DNA of 64,000 bases from Sphingobium trunci (GTDB lineage Bacteria; Pseudomonadota; Alphaproteobacteria; Sphingomonadales; Sphingomonadaceae): the NCBI RefSeq assembly GCF_022664535.1, contig NZ_JAKUJY010000014.1:1-64000 (forward strand), read 5' to 3'. This document shows positions 52,071-61,011 of the stretch, one piece after another. The position numbers were made by a program, and so were the translations under genes. The notes beneath the pieces are model-generated. The model saw only the letters and a program-made list of their open reading frames with translations. It was not told the origin of the DNA and ran no database searches. Each line of letters begins with the position of its first letter. Within the stretch, counting starts at the first letter, position 1.

Positions 52071-52090
52071 TTAATTGACATTTCAATTAA
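52071..52090. promoter_or_regulatory. Perfect 20-bp palindrome before the GH3 gene
   Basis: TTAATTGACATTTCAATTAA has perfect 8-bp arms (TTAATTGA, TCAATTAA) around CATT and includes a TTGACA hexamer. It lies 34 bp before the GH3 start and matches the form of the iacH site. It is the best-formed copy of the three. Confidence 0.65.
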
Positions 52091-52124
52091 ATTGGCTTTG
52101 CTGGGGCTATCAACGGAGGCAGAA

Positions 52125-54914
52125 TTGAAGACAGAATCGCGCGGTGCCGCCAGAGGGCATTTCCGGATCCATCGCCACAGGGCGCAGGTCTTGCTCCACG
52201 CGAGCACCTTCATTCTGGCAGCCGTCGGAATCCATGCCCCGCTGCATGCCCAGACGATCACGCCGACCGCCGCGCCGCTTCCCGAAACCAGCGACGACCA
52301 GCGTGCCCGCGACCTCGTCGCGAAGATGACCCTGGACGAGAAGATCGACATGATCCGGGGGGCGCAGGAAGACGCGAAGACCGACCAGGCGGCCGCAGGC
52401 TATCTGAGGGGCGTTCCCCGCCTCGGCATTCCTTCCATGCGCTTTGCCGATGGTCCTCCCGGCATCCTGACCCGCGAACCGTCGGTCGCCCTGCCCGCGA
52501 CCATGGCGCTGGCGGCGACCTTCAGCCGGGAGGATGCGGAACAGAATGGCGCGGTGGTCGGCCTTGAAGCCCGGCGGCTGGGCGTCGACGTGGCGCTGGA
52601 GCCGTTCGTCAACATCATGCGCGACCTCCATTTCGGTCGCGGCTGGAATACCTTTGGCGAAGACCCTTATCTGTCGGGCATCATGGGCGCCGCGCAGGTG
52701 CGCGGCATCCAGGGCCAGGGCGTGATGGCGCAGGCCAAACATTATCTCGGCTATGATCTGCGCGGTTACAAGACGATCATGGACGAGCAGACCCTGCACG
52801 AAGTCTATCTCGCGCCGTTCGAGGCCGTGATCGACGCGGGCGTCTCATCGCTGATGTGCGCCTACAACTACACCAACGGCCAATATGCCTGCGCCCATGA
52901 GGACCTGCTCGACACCACCCTGCGCAAGGAGCTGGGCTTCAAGGGGTTCGTCACGTCGGACTGGGGCGCGGTGCACAAGCCCACCGACATCAACACCGGC
53001 CTCGACATGGAAATGCCGGGCCTGATGCCCAAGGGCAGCCCCTGGCTGACCATCACCCGTTCCTATTTCGACAATGACACGGCGCCCGTCGAGCCGCTGA
53101 AAATGACGATGGACGTTTTGGGCCGCGTCTTTGGCCGCGCCGTGCCAGAAGAGGGCAAGGGCGAGCGCGCGCCGATCAAGTCGGTGATCTTCCGCGGCCA
53201 GTTTCCCGACGATCCCGATCCGAAGAACATGGCCTCCGCCCTCGCCGACGGATCGGTGCGGATGGCGGCGATCGACCAGGCAGCCTATCGGGTCGTGCAT
53301 GAGATGAACCGCTTTGGCCTGCTGGACCGGGGCAACCACCAGCCGACAGGCGCGGCGGTCGATCCGCGCATCGCGGGCATCATCCGCAAGACGGCGTCCG
53401 ACGCGGCCGTGCTGCTGAAGAATGAAGGCGCCGCCCTGCCCCTCAGCCAGGCCGATCTGGACGATCTGGCCCTGATCGGTCCCGGCGCCGGTCAGGTGGT
53501 GGCGCTCGGCATCAATGCCGAACATTCGCTTGGCCTGCCCGAAACGCAGAACAGCGTCGCCGCCCTGCTCCAGCGCGAGGCCGGCGGCCGCGCAGGCGCC
53601 CATATTGCCTATGCGGTCGCGAACGACATGACCGGTACACCGGTCCCCGCCGACCGCTTCAGCAGCGGCGGCGCGCCGGGCCTGGCCCGCTATGTCGAGG
53701 GCCGCAAGGTGGCGCAGGACAGCAGCCTCGACTTTACCGACAGCAATGGCCGTGCGCTGCCCGCGGGCGCGCAGCCAGGCTGGAAGGGCGAGATCGATAT
53801 TCCGTCGGCGGGCACCTACGGCATCTATCTCCAGATGATGGGCACCCATGGCGAGCTGCTGATCGACGGTAAGCTGGTCGGCCGCTCCAGCGGCATGACC
53901 GGCGCCCGCCATGGCGATACGGTCCAGCCGGGGCAGGACGCGCTGCTCTCCACGACGGACAATCTCAACAATGTCCGCCGCGATGTCGAACTGACGGCGG
54001 GCAAACACAGTATCGAGGTGCTGACCAGCGAAGACACGTCGCACGCGCCGATCCAGATCCGCCTGAACTGGGTCACGCCGGAGCAGCGGCAGGCCAATTA
54101 CCGCCATGCTGTCGAGACCGCTGCGAAGGCCAGGAAGGCCGTCATCTTCGCCTGGGCGCGACAAAGCCCGGTCTTCGGCCTGACGCCCGAACAGAACCGG
54201 CTGATCGAGGATGTGAGCGCCGCCAATCCCAATACCGTCGTGGTGCTGAACACCAGCTATCCCCTCGCCATGCCCTGGCTGGGCAAGGTGAAGGCCGTGC
54301 TCAACATGTGGTGGGGCGGCGACAAGGGCGGCGAGGCGACCGTCGATATCCTGACCGGCCGCGTGAGCCCGGCGGGCCGCCTGCCCTTCACCTGGGGCAA
54401 GGCGCTGGAGGATTATCCCGCCACCGACCCGCGCTATCCCGAACGCGGCGCCCGCGAAGACGGCGTCGTCACCTATTCCGAAGGACTGGATGTCGGTTAT
54501 CGCTGGTTCGACCGGCAGGGCAAGGCGCCGCTCTATGGCTTTGGCCATGGCCTCAGCTACACCAGCTTCGCCTATTCGGGCCTCAGCGTGAAGCCTGCCG
54601 CCGACGGCGGCCTCGAGGTGCGGTTCACGATCGCCAACACCGGAAAGCGCCCCTCGGATGAGGTGGCGCAGGTCTATCTCGGCGCGCCCGCCAATGCCCC
54701 CAAGGGGATCGCCTTCCCGATGCGGGCGCTCGCCGGTTTCGATCGCATCCACCTGGAACCGGGGGAACGCAAGCCGGTGGCCATCCATGTCGCGCCGCGC
54801 AGCCTGCAATATTGGGATGAAAAGACCGGCAGCTGGACAAAGCCCAAGGGCGCGCGCCCAGTCTATGTGGGCGGTTCGTCGCGCGACCTGCCGTTGACCG
54901 CCCGGAGCCGGTAA
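52125..54914 (+). CDS. Secreted glycoside hydrolase family 3 beta-glycosidase with PA14-like insert
   Basis: Periplasmic or secreted beta-glucosidase-type enzyme, 929 residues. The start is a TTG at 52125, five bases after a strong GGAGG; no ATG fits. A signal segment (VLLHASTFILAAVGIHAPLHAQ) follows. GH3 N-domain: LGIPSMRFADGPPGI, FGRGWNTFGEDPYLSG, QAKHYLGYD, and the nucleophile Asp279 in GFVTSDWGAVH. A PA14-like insert lies at about 510-640 (IPSAGTYGIYLQMMGTHGELLIDGKLVG). C-terminal parts are WGGDKGGEATVDILTGRVSPAGRLPFTW and an FnIII-like domain. Divergent from the TIM-barrel operon; substrate may be a plant glycoside. Confidence 0.92.
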   Translation: MKTESRGAARGHFRIHRHRAQVLLHASTFILAAVGIHAPLHAQTITPTAAPLPETSDDQRARDLVAKMTLDEKIDMIRGAQEDAKTDQAAAGYLRGVPRLGIPSMRFADGPPGILTREPSVALPATMALAATFSREDAEQNGAVVGLEARRLGVDVALEPFVNIMRDLHFGRGWNTFGEDPYLSGIMGAAQVRGIQGQGVMAQAKHYLGYDLRGYKTIMDEQTLHEVYLAPFEAVIDAGVSSLMCAYNYTNGQYACAHEDLLDTTLRKELGFKGFVTSDWGAVHKPTDINTGLDMEMPGLMPKGSPWLTITRSYFDNDTAPVEPLKMTMDVLGRVFGRAVPEEGKGERAPIKSVIFRGQFPDDPDPKNMASALADGSVRMAAIDQAAYRVVHEMNRFGLLDRGNHQPTGAAVDPRIAGIIRKTASDAAVLLKNEGAALPLSQADLDDLALIGPGAGQVVALGINAEHSLGLPETQNSVAALLQREAGGRAGAHIAYAVANDMTGTPVPADRFSSGGAPGLARYVEGRKVAQDSSLDFTDSNGRALPAGAQPGWKGEIDIPSAGTYGIYLQMMGTHGELLIDGKLVGRSSGMTGARHGDTVQPGQDALLSTTDNLNNVRRDVELTAGKHSIEVLTSEDTSHAPIQIRLNWVTPEQRQANYRHAVETAAKARKAVIFAWARQSPVFGLTPEQNRLIEDVSAANPNTVVVLNTSYPLAMPWLGKVKAVLNMWWGGDKGGEATVDILTGRVSPAGRLPFTWGKALEDYPATDPRYPERGAREDGVVTYSEGLDVGYRWFDRQGKAPLYGFGHGLSYTSFAYSGLSVKPAADGGLEVRFTIANTGKRPSDEVAQVYLGAPANAPKGIAFPMRALAGFDRIHLEPGERKPVAIHVAPRSLQYWDEKTGSWTKPKGARPVYVGGSSRDLPLTARSR

Positions 54915-55041
54915 GGCGCGAGCAGCGGCATGACAGGATGGCCGGGCAGCGATCGCGCCTCACATCATCGCGCATTTCCGGGAGAATATCGTCCTTTATG
55001 GCGCGGCGTCCGCCTCTTCTTCCCTGTCGAAAGGCCGTTCC

Positions 55042-55794
55042 TCACTCGACGCCGATACCGCCATCGAGCAGGTGGACGCTTCCGGTCATTCCACCGCTCG
55101 CAGCGCTCAACAGAAAGATCGTGGCATTCGCCACCTCCTCCGCCGTGACGAGGCGCTTGATCGGATGCCGCTGGGTGATCATTTCCCAGAAGGCGGGATC
55201 GGGCAACCCCGCCTCGGTCATGGGCGTGCGGATGAAGCTCGGGCAGACGGCGTTGCAGCGGACGCCGCGCACGCCGAAGTCGAGCGCGACCGACTTGGTC
55301 AGCCCGACGACGCCATGCTTGGCCGCGATATAGGCGGGAAGCGCCGGTTCGGCGAGAAGCCCCGCCATCGACGCCATGTTGACGATGGAACCGCCGCCTG
55401 CCGCGAGAATATGGGGAATTTGCGCCTTCAGGCTGTTATAGACACCCGTCAGGTTGACGGCGATGGTCGCGTCCCAAGTGGCAGGCGTGCATTCGACGAT
55501 ATCGCCCCATTCGCCTCCGATGCCGGCATTGTTGACCGCGCCGTCCAAGCGGCCGAAATCGGCGACCACCTCGGCACAGACCCGTTCCATGTCCACCAGC
55601 ACCGCCACGTCGGCGGCATAGGCGCGGGCGCCCTCCACCTGCGCCGCCAGCGCCACGGCCGCCTCCCGGTTGCGGTCGACCACCGCCATGCGGGCGCCCA
55701 GCGCTCCGCCCTTGCGGACGATCGCCTCGCCCAGACCGGCCGCGCCGCCCGTCACCAGAATGACCTTGCCCTGCAGGTCGTCCACCATGCCCAT
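55042..55794 (-). CDS. Short-chain dehydrogenase/reductase
   Basis: Classical SDR of 250 residues from ATG 55794 (MGMVDDLQGKVILVTGGAAGLGEAI), preceded by GAGAGG. Active site NMASMAGLLAEPALPAYIAAKHG has Ser and Tyr-x3-Lys; the end is GGMTGSVHLLDGGIGVE. The pattern resembles hydroxysteroid or 3-hydroxyacyl-CoA dehydrogenases, but the substrate is not assigned. It is the last gene of a long minus-strand operon that enters from the right edge. Confidence 0.87.
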   Translation of the reverse strand: MGMVDDLQGKVILVTGGAAGLGEAIVRKGGALGARMAVVDRNREAAVALAAQVEGARAYAADVAVLVDMERVCAEVVADFGRLDGAVNNAGIGGEWGDIVECTPATWDATIAVNLTGVYNSLKAQIPHILAAGGGSIVNMASMAGLLAEPALPAYIAAKHGVVGLTKSVALDFGVRGVRCNAVCPSFIRTPMTEAGLPDPAFWEMITQRHPIKRLVTAEEVANATIFLLSAASGGMTGSVHLLDGGIGVE

Positions 55795-55829
55795 TGTCCA
55801 TTCCTCTCGCTTGAGCTTGTTTGTCCCGT

Positions 55830-57548
55830 CTATGCCAGCGTGGCGACAGCCTCCAGCCGGGCCGCACCGGCCAGCGCCTGTTCGGCATGCAGCCTCGCCC
55901 GCGCGCCCAGCCGGGCCAGTCCATATCCCGCCAGCGCCCGAAGGCGCCGCTCCACAGGGCCGTCGCCGGGCACGGCCAGCAGCCGTGCCGCCGACCATCC
56001 CAGCGCGGCGTCGGTCGCCAGCGCCAGAAAGGCGGTCGCCCCCGCTTCCGCCTCGCGCGGACGGGCGGTCATCAGCTTCAGCCGGTCGGCGGTGCGGATC
56101 AGCAAGGCCAGTATCACCTTCGCCTCGCCCGCCTCATGCCTTTCACCCATCTCCTCCAGCCTGCCGATCGCCTCGTCGAAATGGCCGACGAATATCCGCA
56201 GCCCTTCCCCGCCTTCCTTCCAGAGGCGGCGATGGAGCAGGTCGATCGCCTGCATCCCGGTCGTCCCCTCGAAAATCGGCAGGACCCTCGCATCGCGCAG
56301 CAATTGCTCGACCGGCCAGTCGGCAGTATAGCCCGCCCCGCCCAACAACTGCATCGCCGTGCTGGCGGTGTCGAACGCCAATTCGCCGCCCAGCGTCTTG
56401 ACGATCGGCAGCAGCCATTGCGCCAGCGCCGCGCTCTCCCGGCCCCGCTCCGCATCGCCTTCGTGGCGGCCAAGATCGGTCTCGACGGCGGCGGCATAAA
56501 TCAGCGCCCGCGCCATTTCGACGTCGGACTGCATGTCCAGCACCATGCGCTGCACATCGGCATGATCGATGATCGGGACGGGTTCCGGCCCGTTGCCGCC
56601 CTGGCGCCGGTCGCGGGCATAGGCCAGCGCAATGTCCGCCGCCGCGCCCGCCATCCCCAGCCCCATGGCGCCCACCGCCATGCGCATGTTCGCGATCATC
56701 ACGAACATCTGTTGCAGCCCGCGTCCTTCTTCCCCCAGCAGAAAGCCCGTCGCACCCTCGAACCCCATGGCGCAGGTCGGCGAGCTGTGCAGGCCGAGCT
56801 TGCGCTCCAGCCCGCGCACGAAAACGCCGTTGGAGGCGCCGCCGATCTCGCTCGGCACGAGAAAGAGGCTGAGGCCCTTGGCGCCTTCGGTCCGGGCCAG
56901 CAGGCAATGGCCGATCCGCTCGGTCAGGTCGTGCGAACCGAAGGATATCCACTGTTTCTCGCCAGTGACCGACCATGTGCCATCATCGCGGGGCACGGCG
57001 AGGGTGCGCATCCGGCCTGCATCGGACCCGGCCCCGACCTCCGAAATGCAGATCGTCGCGCCCCATTCGCCGAACATGAGCCTGGGCAGCCATTGCGCCT
57101 TCAGATCGTCCGGCGCGAAGGCATCGATCAGCCGCGCGGCCGACCGGCTCGGCACCGGCAACATCCCGAAGGCCGCGCAGTGGCGATCGAAAATCTCCTG
57201 CGCGGCGATGGCGACCACCAACGGCAGCCCCTGTCCCCCATGCGCCACCGGCAGGTCGAGCGTCATCCAGCCAGCGCTGGCATAGCTCTGCCAAACGCCG
57301 CGATGCACCGGCGCCAGCCGCACGCAGCCATCCAGCAGGCGCGGCGGCATATGTTCGCCCGCCTGATTGACGCCTTCCAGCTGCTCCGCTGCGAAGGCGG
57401 CCGCTTCGCCCAATATCGCGGCGACGGTGTCCCCGCTGGCTTCCGCGAAGGAAGGCACGATCGACCGCAGCCGGTCCAGTCCCGGCAGCATCGCCAGTTG
57501 CGCCTCGATCGGCCCGATATCGGCCGCCGGGACCGGGGCACGGCTCAT
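55830..57548 (-). CDS. Acyl-CoA dehydrogenase of the long (DmdC-like) type
   Basis: ACAD of 572 residues with the extra C-terminal domain of the DmdC/AidB-like subgroup. Motifs: TLDLPVAHGGQGLPLVVAIAAQEI, ATICISEVGAGSDAGRMRT, VTGEKQWISFGSHDLTERIG, GFLLGEEGRGLQQMFVMIANMRM, AMQLLGGAGYTADWPVEQLLRDARVLPIFEGTTGMQ. Residues after about 440 form the alpha-helical tail. It overlaps the next upstream SDR stop (ATGA). It introduces a double bond in an acyl-CoA whose nature is unknown. Confidence 0.88.
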   Translation of the reverse strand: MSRAPVPAADIGPIEAQLAMLPGLDRLRSIVPSFAEASGDTVAAILGEAAAFAAEQLEGVNQAGEHMPPRLLDGCVRLAPVHRGVWQSYASAGWMTLDLPVAHGGQGLPLVVAIAAQEIFDRHCAAFGMLPVPSRSAARLIDAFAPDDLKAQWLPRLMFGEWGATICISEVGAGSDAGRMRTLAVPRDDGTWSVTGEKQWISFGSHDLTERIGHCLLARTEGAKGLSLFLVPSEIGGASNGVFVRGLERKLGLHSSPTCAMGFEGATGFLLGEEGRGLQQMFVMIANMRMAVGAMGLGMAGAAADIALAYARDRRQGGNGPEPVPIIDHADVQRMVLDMQSDVEMARALIYAAAVETDLGRHEGDAERGRESAALAQWLLPIVKTLGGELAFDTASTAMQLLGGAGYTADWPVEQLLRDARVLPIFEGTTGMQAIDLLHRRLWKEGGEGLRIFVGHFDEAIGRLEEMGERHEAGEAKVILALLIRTADRLKLMTARPREAEAGATAFLALATDAALGWSAARLLAVPGDGPVERRLRALAGYGLARLGARARLHAEQALAGAARLEAVATLA

Positions 57549-58342
57549 TCCACGAACGCCAGCGTGCCGACATCCACCGCCGCCGCGCCGCCATCGGCCA
57601 CCAGCGTCGATCCGGTGATGAAGGAGGCATCCTCCGATGCGAGGAAGGCCACCGCGGCAGCGATCTCCTCCGGCTCCGCCATCCGGCCGAGCGGTGCCTT
57701 GCCCGCCAGTTGCGCGCCGAGCTGTTCGGGCGGAATGCCCATCATGGGACCGACATTCTCCAATATCCGTTCGGTCAGCTCGGTGCGGATCCAGCCGGGG
57801 CAGATCGCGTTGCAGCGGATATTCTCCCGCCCGAAATCGCGCGCGATGGAACGGGCCAGGCCCAGCATCCCGGCCTTTGCCGTGCTATAGGCCACATTGG
57901 CGGGCGCGCTGGCCAGCGCCGCGACCGAAGACACCAGCACGATCGCCCCGCCGCCCAGACGGCGCATGTCCGGCAGCACCGCGCGCGCCGCGAACAGGGC
58001 GCCGTCCAGATTCACCGCCAGGATCCTGTGCCAGTCTTCGGGTGCGATCCTCTCCGCCGATCCCAGCGATTCCGCCGCGGCATTGGCGACCAATATGCCG
58101 ACCGGGCCGAAATGGCTGTTGGCCGCCGCGACCGCGCGGGCCAGATCGTCGGCATTGGTGGTGTCGCCCGGCACGGCCAGCCCGCCGCAGGAGTCAGCCA
58201 CCGCCCTCAACGGCCCTTCGCGCCGCCCCAGCAGCACCGGATGCCCGCCCTCGGCGGCGATCCGGCGGGCGATGGCCGCGCCCAGCCCGGTTCCGGCGCC
58301 GGTGACCAAGGCAACTTTTCCGGCAAAACGTCCGTTCGTCAT
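57545..58342 (-). CDS. Short-chain dehydrogenase/reductase
   Basis: Classical SDR, 265 residues from ATG 58342 (MTNGRFAGKVALVTGAGTGLGAAIAR). Active site LVSSVAALASAPANVAYSTAKAGM with Tyr-x3-Lys; C-terminal ITGSTLVADGGAAAVDVGT. It lies 19 bp after the MDR reductase gene and overlaps the ACAD start. Probably oxidises a hydroxyacyl-CoA in the same pathway. Confidence 0.87.
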   Translation of the reverse strand: MTNGRFAGKVALVTGAGTGLGAAIARRIAAEGGHPVLLGRREGPLRAVADSCGGLAVPGDTTNADDLARAVAAANSHFGPVGILVANAAAESLGSAERIAPEDWHRILAVNLDGALFAARAVLPDMRRLGGGAIVLVSSVAALASAPANVAYSTAKAGMLGLARSIARDFGRENIRCNAICPGWIRTELTERILENVGPMMGIPPEQLGAQLAGKAPLGRMAEPEEIAAAVAFLASEDASFITGSTLVADGGAAAVDVGTLAFVE

Positions 58343-58361
58343 CGCAAGTCTCTCTTTTCGC

Positions 58362-59384
58362 CTAGACAGGATCGGCAATGTGCAGGACCAGCTTGCCCGG
58401 CGCCTTGCCGGAGAACAGGGTCGGGAGCAGTTCTGGCGCCTTCTCGAAGCCATGCTGTCGGTTTTCCTCGACATGGATCCTGCCTTCCGCGACCCACTGG
58501 CCAAGCTGCGCCGCGCCTTGCGGAATCTGGTCGGCATAGAAGAACAGCAATATTCCCTGCACCGTCAGCTGATGGGTGCAGATCCGCATGTAGTTGGCGG
58601 GGCCTTGCAGCTTCACGTCGGTATAGCCGGACGACATCGCGCCGCAGATCAGGATGCGGCCCCTGGGCGCCATGTGCAGGAACAGCTCGTCCAGCATGTC
58701 GCCGCCGACATTGTCGAAATAGGCGTTCACTCCCTCCGGCGCCAGTTCCTTGAGCTTTGCGCCCAGATCGTCGTTCCGGTAATCGATGGCCGCGTCATAG
58801 CCCGCCTGCTCGACGATCCACCGGCATTTTTCCGGACCGCCGGCAATGCCGATGACCTTCTTCGCGCCGCGCGCCCTGGCGATCTGTCCCGCCAGCGACC
58901 CCGTCGCCCCCGTGGCGGCGGACACCACCACCGTATCGCCCGGTCCCACCTTCAGCCCATCGGCGACGCCGAAATAGGCGGTCAGGCCGCCCACGCCGAA
59001 GACGCCCAGATTCCACGAAATCGGATAGTCCGCCTGCGGCAGGTGGCGCAGCGGCATCGGCCCGTCGGCGCGCACCAGGCAATAATCCTGCCAGCTCATG
59101 AAGCCTTCGACCAGATCGCCGGGCCGATAGTCGGGATTGCGGGATTCGACGACCTGGCCGATGCCCATGCAGCGCATCGCTTCGCCCGGCATGATCGGCG
59201 GCATGTAGCCGCCGTCATCGGTCAGCCAGATACGCTGGCTGGCATCGAAGCCGAAGAAGAGCGAGCGCACCAGCACGTCGCCATCCTGCGGCACCGGCAC
59301 CGCGCCTTCGGCCAGCCGGAAATCGTCAGGCCGCACATCCCCCTGGGGACGCCGCGCCAGCAACCACTGCCTGTTGATCGTCAT
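58362..59384 (-). CDS. NADP-dependent MDR oxidoreductase, leukotriene-B4-dehydrogenase-like
   Basis: Zinc-free medium-chain reductase of 340 residues in the CurA/LTB4DH group. NADP site: VVVSAATGATGSLAGQIARARGAKKVIGIAGGPEKC; family motifs YFDNVGGDMLDELFLHMAPRGRILICGAMS and VQGILLFFYADQIPQ. It reduces, by family, an alpha,beta-unsaturated ketone or enone. It lies 49 bp after the acyl-CoA ligase gene. Confidence 0.88.
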   Translation of the reverse strand: MTINRQWLLARRPQGDVRPDDFRLAEGAVPVPQDGDVLVRSLFFGFDASQRIWLTDDGGYMPPIMPGEAMRCMGIGQVVESRNPDYRPGDLVEGFMSWQDYCLVRADGPMPLRHLPQADYPISWNLGVFGVGGLTAYFGVADGLKVGPGDTVVVSAATGATGSLAGQIARARGAKKVIGIAGGPEKCRWIVEQAGYDAAIDYRNDDLGAKLKELAPEGVNAYFDNVGGDMLDELFLHMAPRGRILICGAMSSGYTDVKLQGPANYMRICTHQLTVQGILLFFYADQIPQGAAQLGQWVAEGRIHVEENRQHGFEKAPELLPTLFSGKAPGKLVLHIADPV

Positions 59385-59433
59385 CTGCCTTCCTTTCTGT
59401 GTCTTCCGGATGAGCGGGAAAATGCCGGCCCGC

Positions 59434-60990
59434 TCAGATGCGGCGGCCCGCGTCCCGCCAATAGGTTTCGCGAATATCCTTCTTCAGCACCTTGCCGACC
59501 GGGCTGCGCGGCAGCGTGTCGATGAAATCGACGCTCTTGGGCGCCTTCACCGATCCCAGCCTTTCCTTACACAGGGCGATCAGCTCCTCGCCGCTCACGC
59601 TGGCGCCCGGCTTCAGCTCCACCACGGCCTTCACCGCCTCGCCCCAGCCCGCGTCGGGCACGCCGATCACCGCGCAGTCCAGCACCGCCGGATGCGACCA
59701 GAGCAGTTGTTCGACCTCGCTCGGATAGACGTTGAAGCCGCCGGTGATGATGACGTCCTTCTTGCGGTCGGTGATGTGCAGAAAGCCCTCGGCATCGATA
59801 TGGCCAAGGTCGCCCGTGTGCAGCCAGCCATCGACGATGGTCTCCGCGGTCTTGTCCGGCTGCTTGTAATATCCCTTCATCACGATATCGCCGCGCAGGC
59901 AGATCTCGCCGGTTTCCCCCTGCGGCACCGGAACGCCCGCATCGTCCAATATGGCCGTGGTGTTGAGCACCGAGGGCAGGCCGCAGGAGGAAAGCCGCTG
60001 ATCGTCGGCAATCCGTCCGTCGCGATAATGGTCGCCCGGACGCAGGAAGGCGATCGATCCGGGCGCTTCGGTCTGGCCATAGCCCTGATGCATCACCGGG
60101 CCGAACAGCCTGAGCGCGGCGCGCAGCTTTTCCACAGCCATGGGCGCCGCGCCATACATCAGATAGCGAAGCCGCGAAAAATCGCGGCTTTCGATCCCCG
60201 GCATCTCCAGCAGGCGGTAGATGACGGTGGGCGGCAGGAAGAATTCCGTCACCCCCTCCCCGCACACCAAGTCCAGCAGCGTCACCGGATCGGGCTTGGT
60301 CATCACCACCACCTTGCCGCCGCGCGCCGTGGCGGAGAGCGTCAGGAACCCCGCCGTGTGCGTCATCGGCGCGGCGGCCAGGTTCACGATCGGCTCGCCG
60401 GGAGCATAAGGCGTATTGATGACGCAATTGGCGATCGACACGGTCAGGTTGCGGTGCGTCAGCATCACGCCCTTGGGCTTGCCGGTGGTGCCGCCGGTCG
60501 GCATGATCGCCGCCAGATGGTCCTCCGCCACATGGGTGGAGAGCGGCGCGGCCGGAGCGGCGGCGCAAAAATCGTCCAGCGTCAGCGCGCCTTCGGCCTC
60601 CCCATCGATACATACCAAGGTGCGCAGATGCGGGCATGCCGACCGGATCGCCTGCACGATGGGCGCGAAGGCCTGCTGGAAGAACAGCAGCTCCACGTCG
60701 AACCCCTCGATCAGATGGAGATGATCCTCCGCCGTGCTGCGCGGATTGAGCGGCACCCAGGCGAAACCGGCGCGCCAGATGGCGAGGACGCACAGCCATG
60801 CCTTGGGATCGTTGGCCGCCAGCACCGCCGCCTTGGTCTCAGGCGCCAGACCCAGAGCGGCCAGCCCGTGCCCCACGCGCCAGGTGACGTCGCGGGCCTG
60901 GCCGAAGCTCCACTCCTCCCCGTCCTTCACATAGGCGATGCGGTCGAGGCCCAGGCTGGCTCCCCGGTCGAAAAAGGCGATGAGCGACAT
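59434..60990 (-). CDS. AMP-dependent acyl-CoA synthetase/ligase
   Basis: ANL enzyme of 518 residues. P-loop MPTGGTTGKPKGVMLTHRN, adenylate motif HQGYGQTEAPGSIAFL, hinge WLHTGDLGHIDAEGFLHITDRKKDVIITGGFNVYPSEVE, and the C-terminal Lys in RSPVGKVLKK. It is of the FadD13/long- or aryl-acid ligase kind; the acid is unknown. It follows the enoyl-CoA hydratase by 21 bp. It is only distantly like the ligase at 18048-19559, so the two pathways probably have different substrates. Confidence 0.9.
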   Translation of the reverse strand: MSLIAFFDRGASLGLDRIAYVKDGEEWSFGQARDVTWRVGHGLAALGLAPETKAAVLAANDPKAWLCVLAIWRAGFAWVPLNPRSTAEDHLHLIEGFDVELLFFQQAFAPIVQAIRSACPHLRTLVCIDGEAEGALTLDDFCAAAPAAPLSTHVAEDHLAAIMPTGGTTGKPKGVMLTHRNLTVSIANCVINTPYAPGEPIVNLAAAPMTHTAGFLTLSATARGGKVVVMTKPDPVTLLDLVCGEGVTEFFLPPTVIYRLLEMPGIESRDFSRLRYLMYGAAPMAVEKLRAALRLFGPVMHQGYGQTEAPGSIAFLRPGDHYRDGRIADDQRLSSCGLPSVLNTTAILDDAGVPVPQGETGEICLRGDIVMKGYYKQPDKTAETIVDGWLHTGDLGHIDAEGFLHITDRKKDVIITGGFNVYPSEVEQLLWSHPAVLDCAVIGVPDAGWGEAVKAVVELKPGASVSGEELIALCKERLGSVKAPKSVDFIDTLPRSPVGKVLKKDIRETYWRDAGRRI

Positions 60991-61011
60991 AGGGTCTTCC
61001 CGTGCTGGCGA

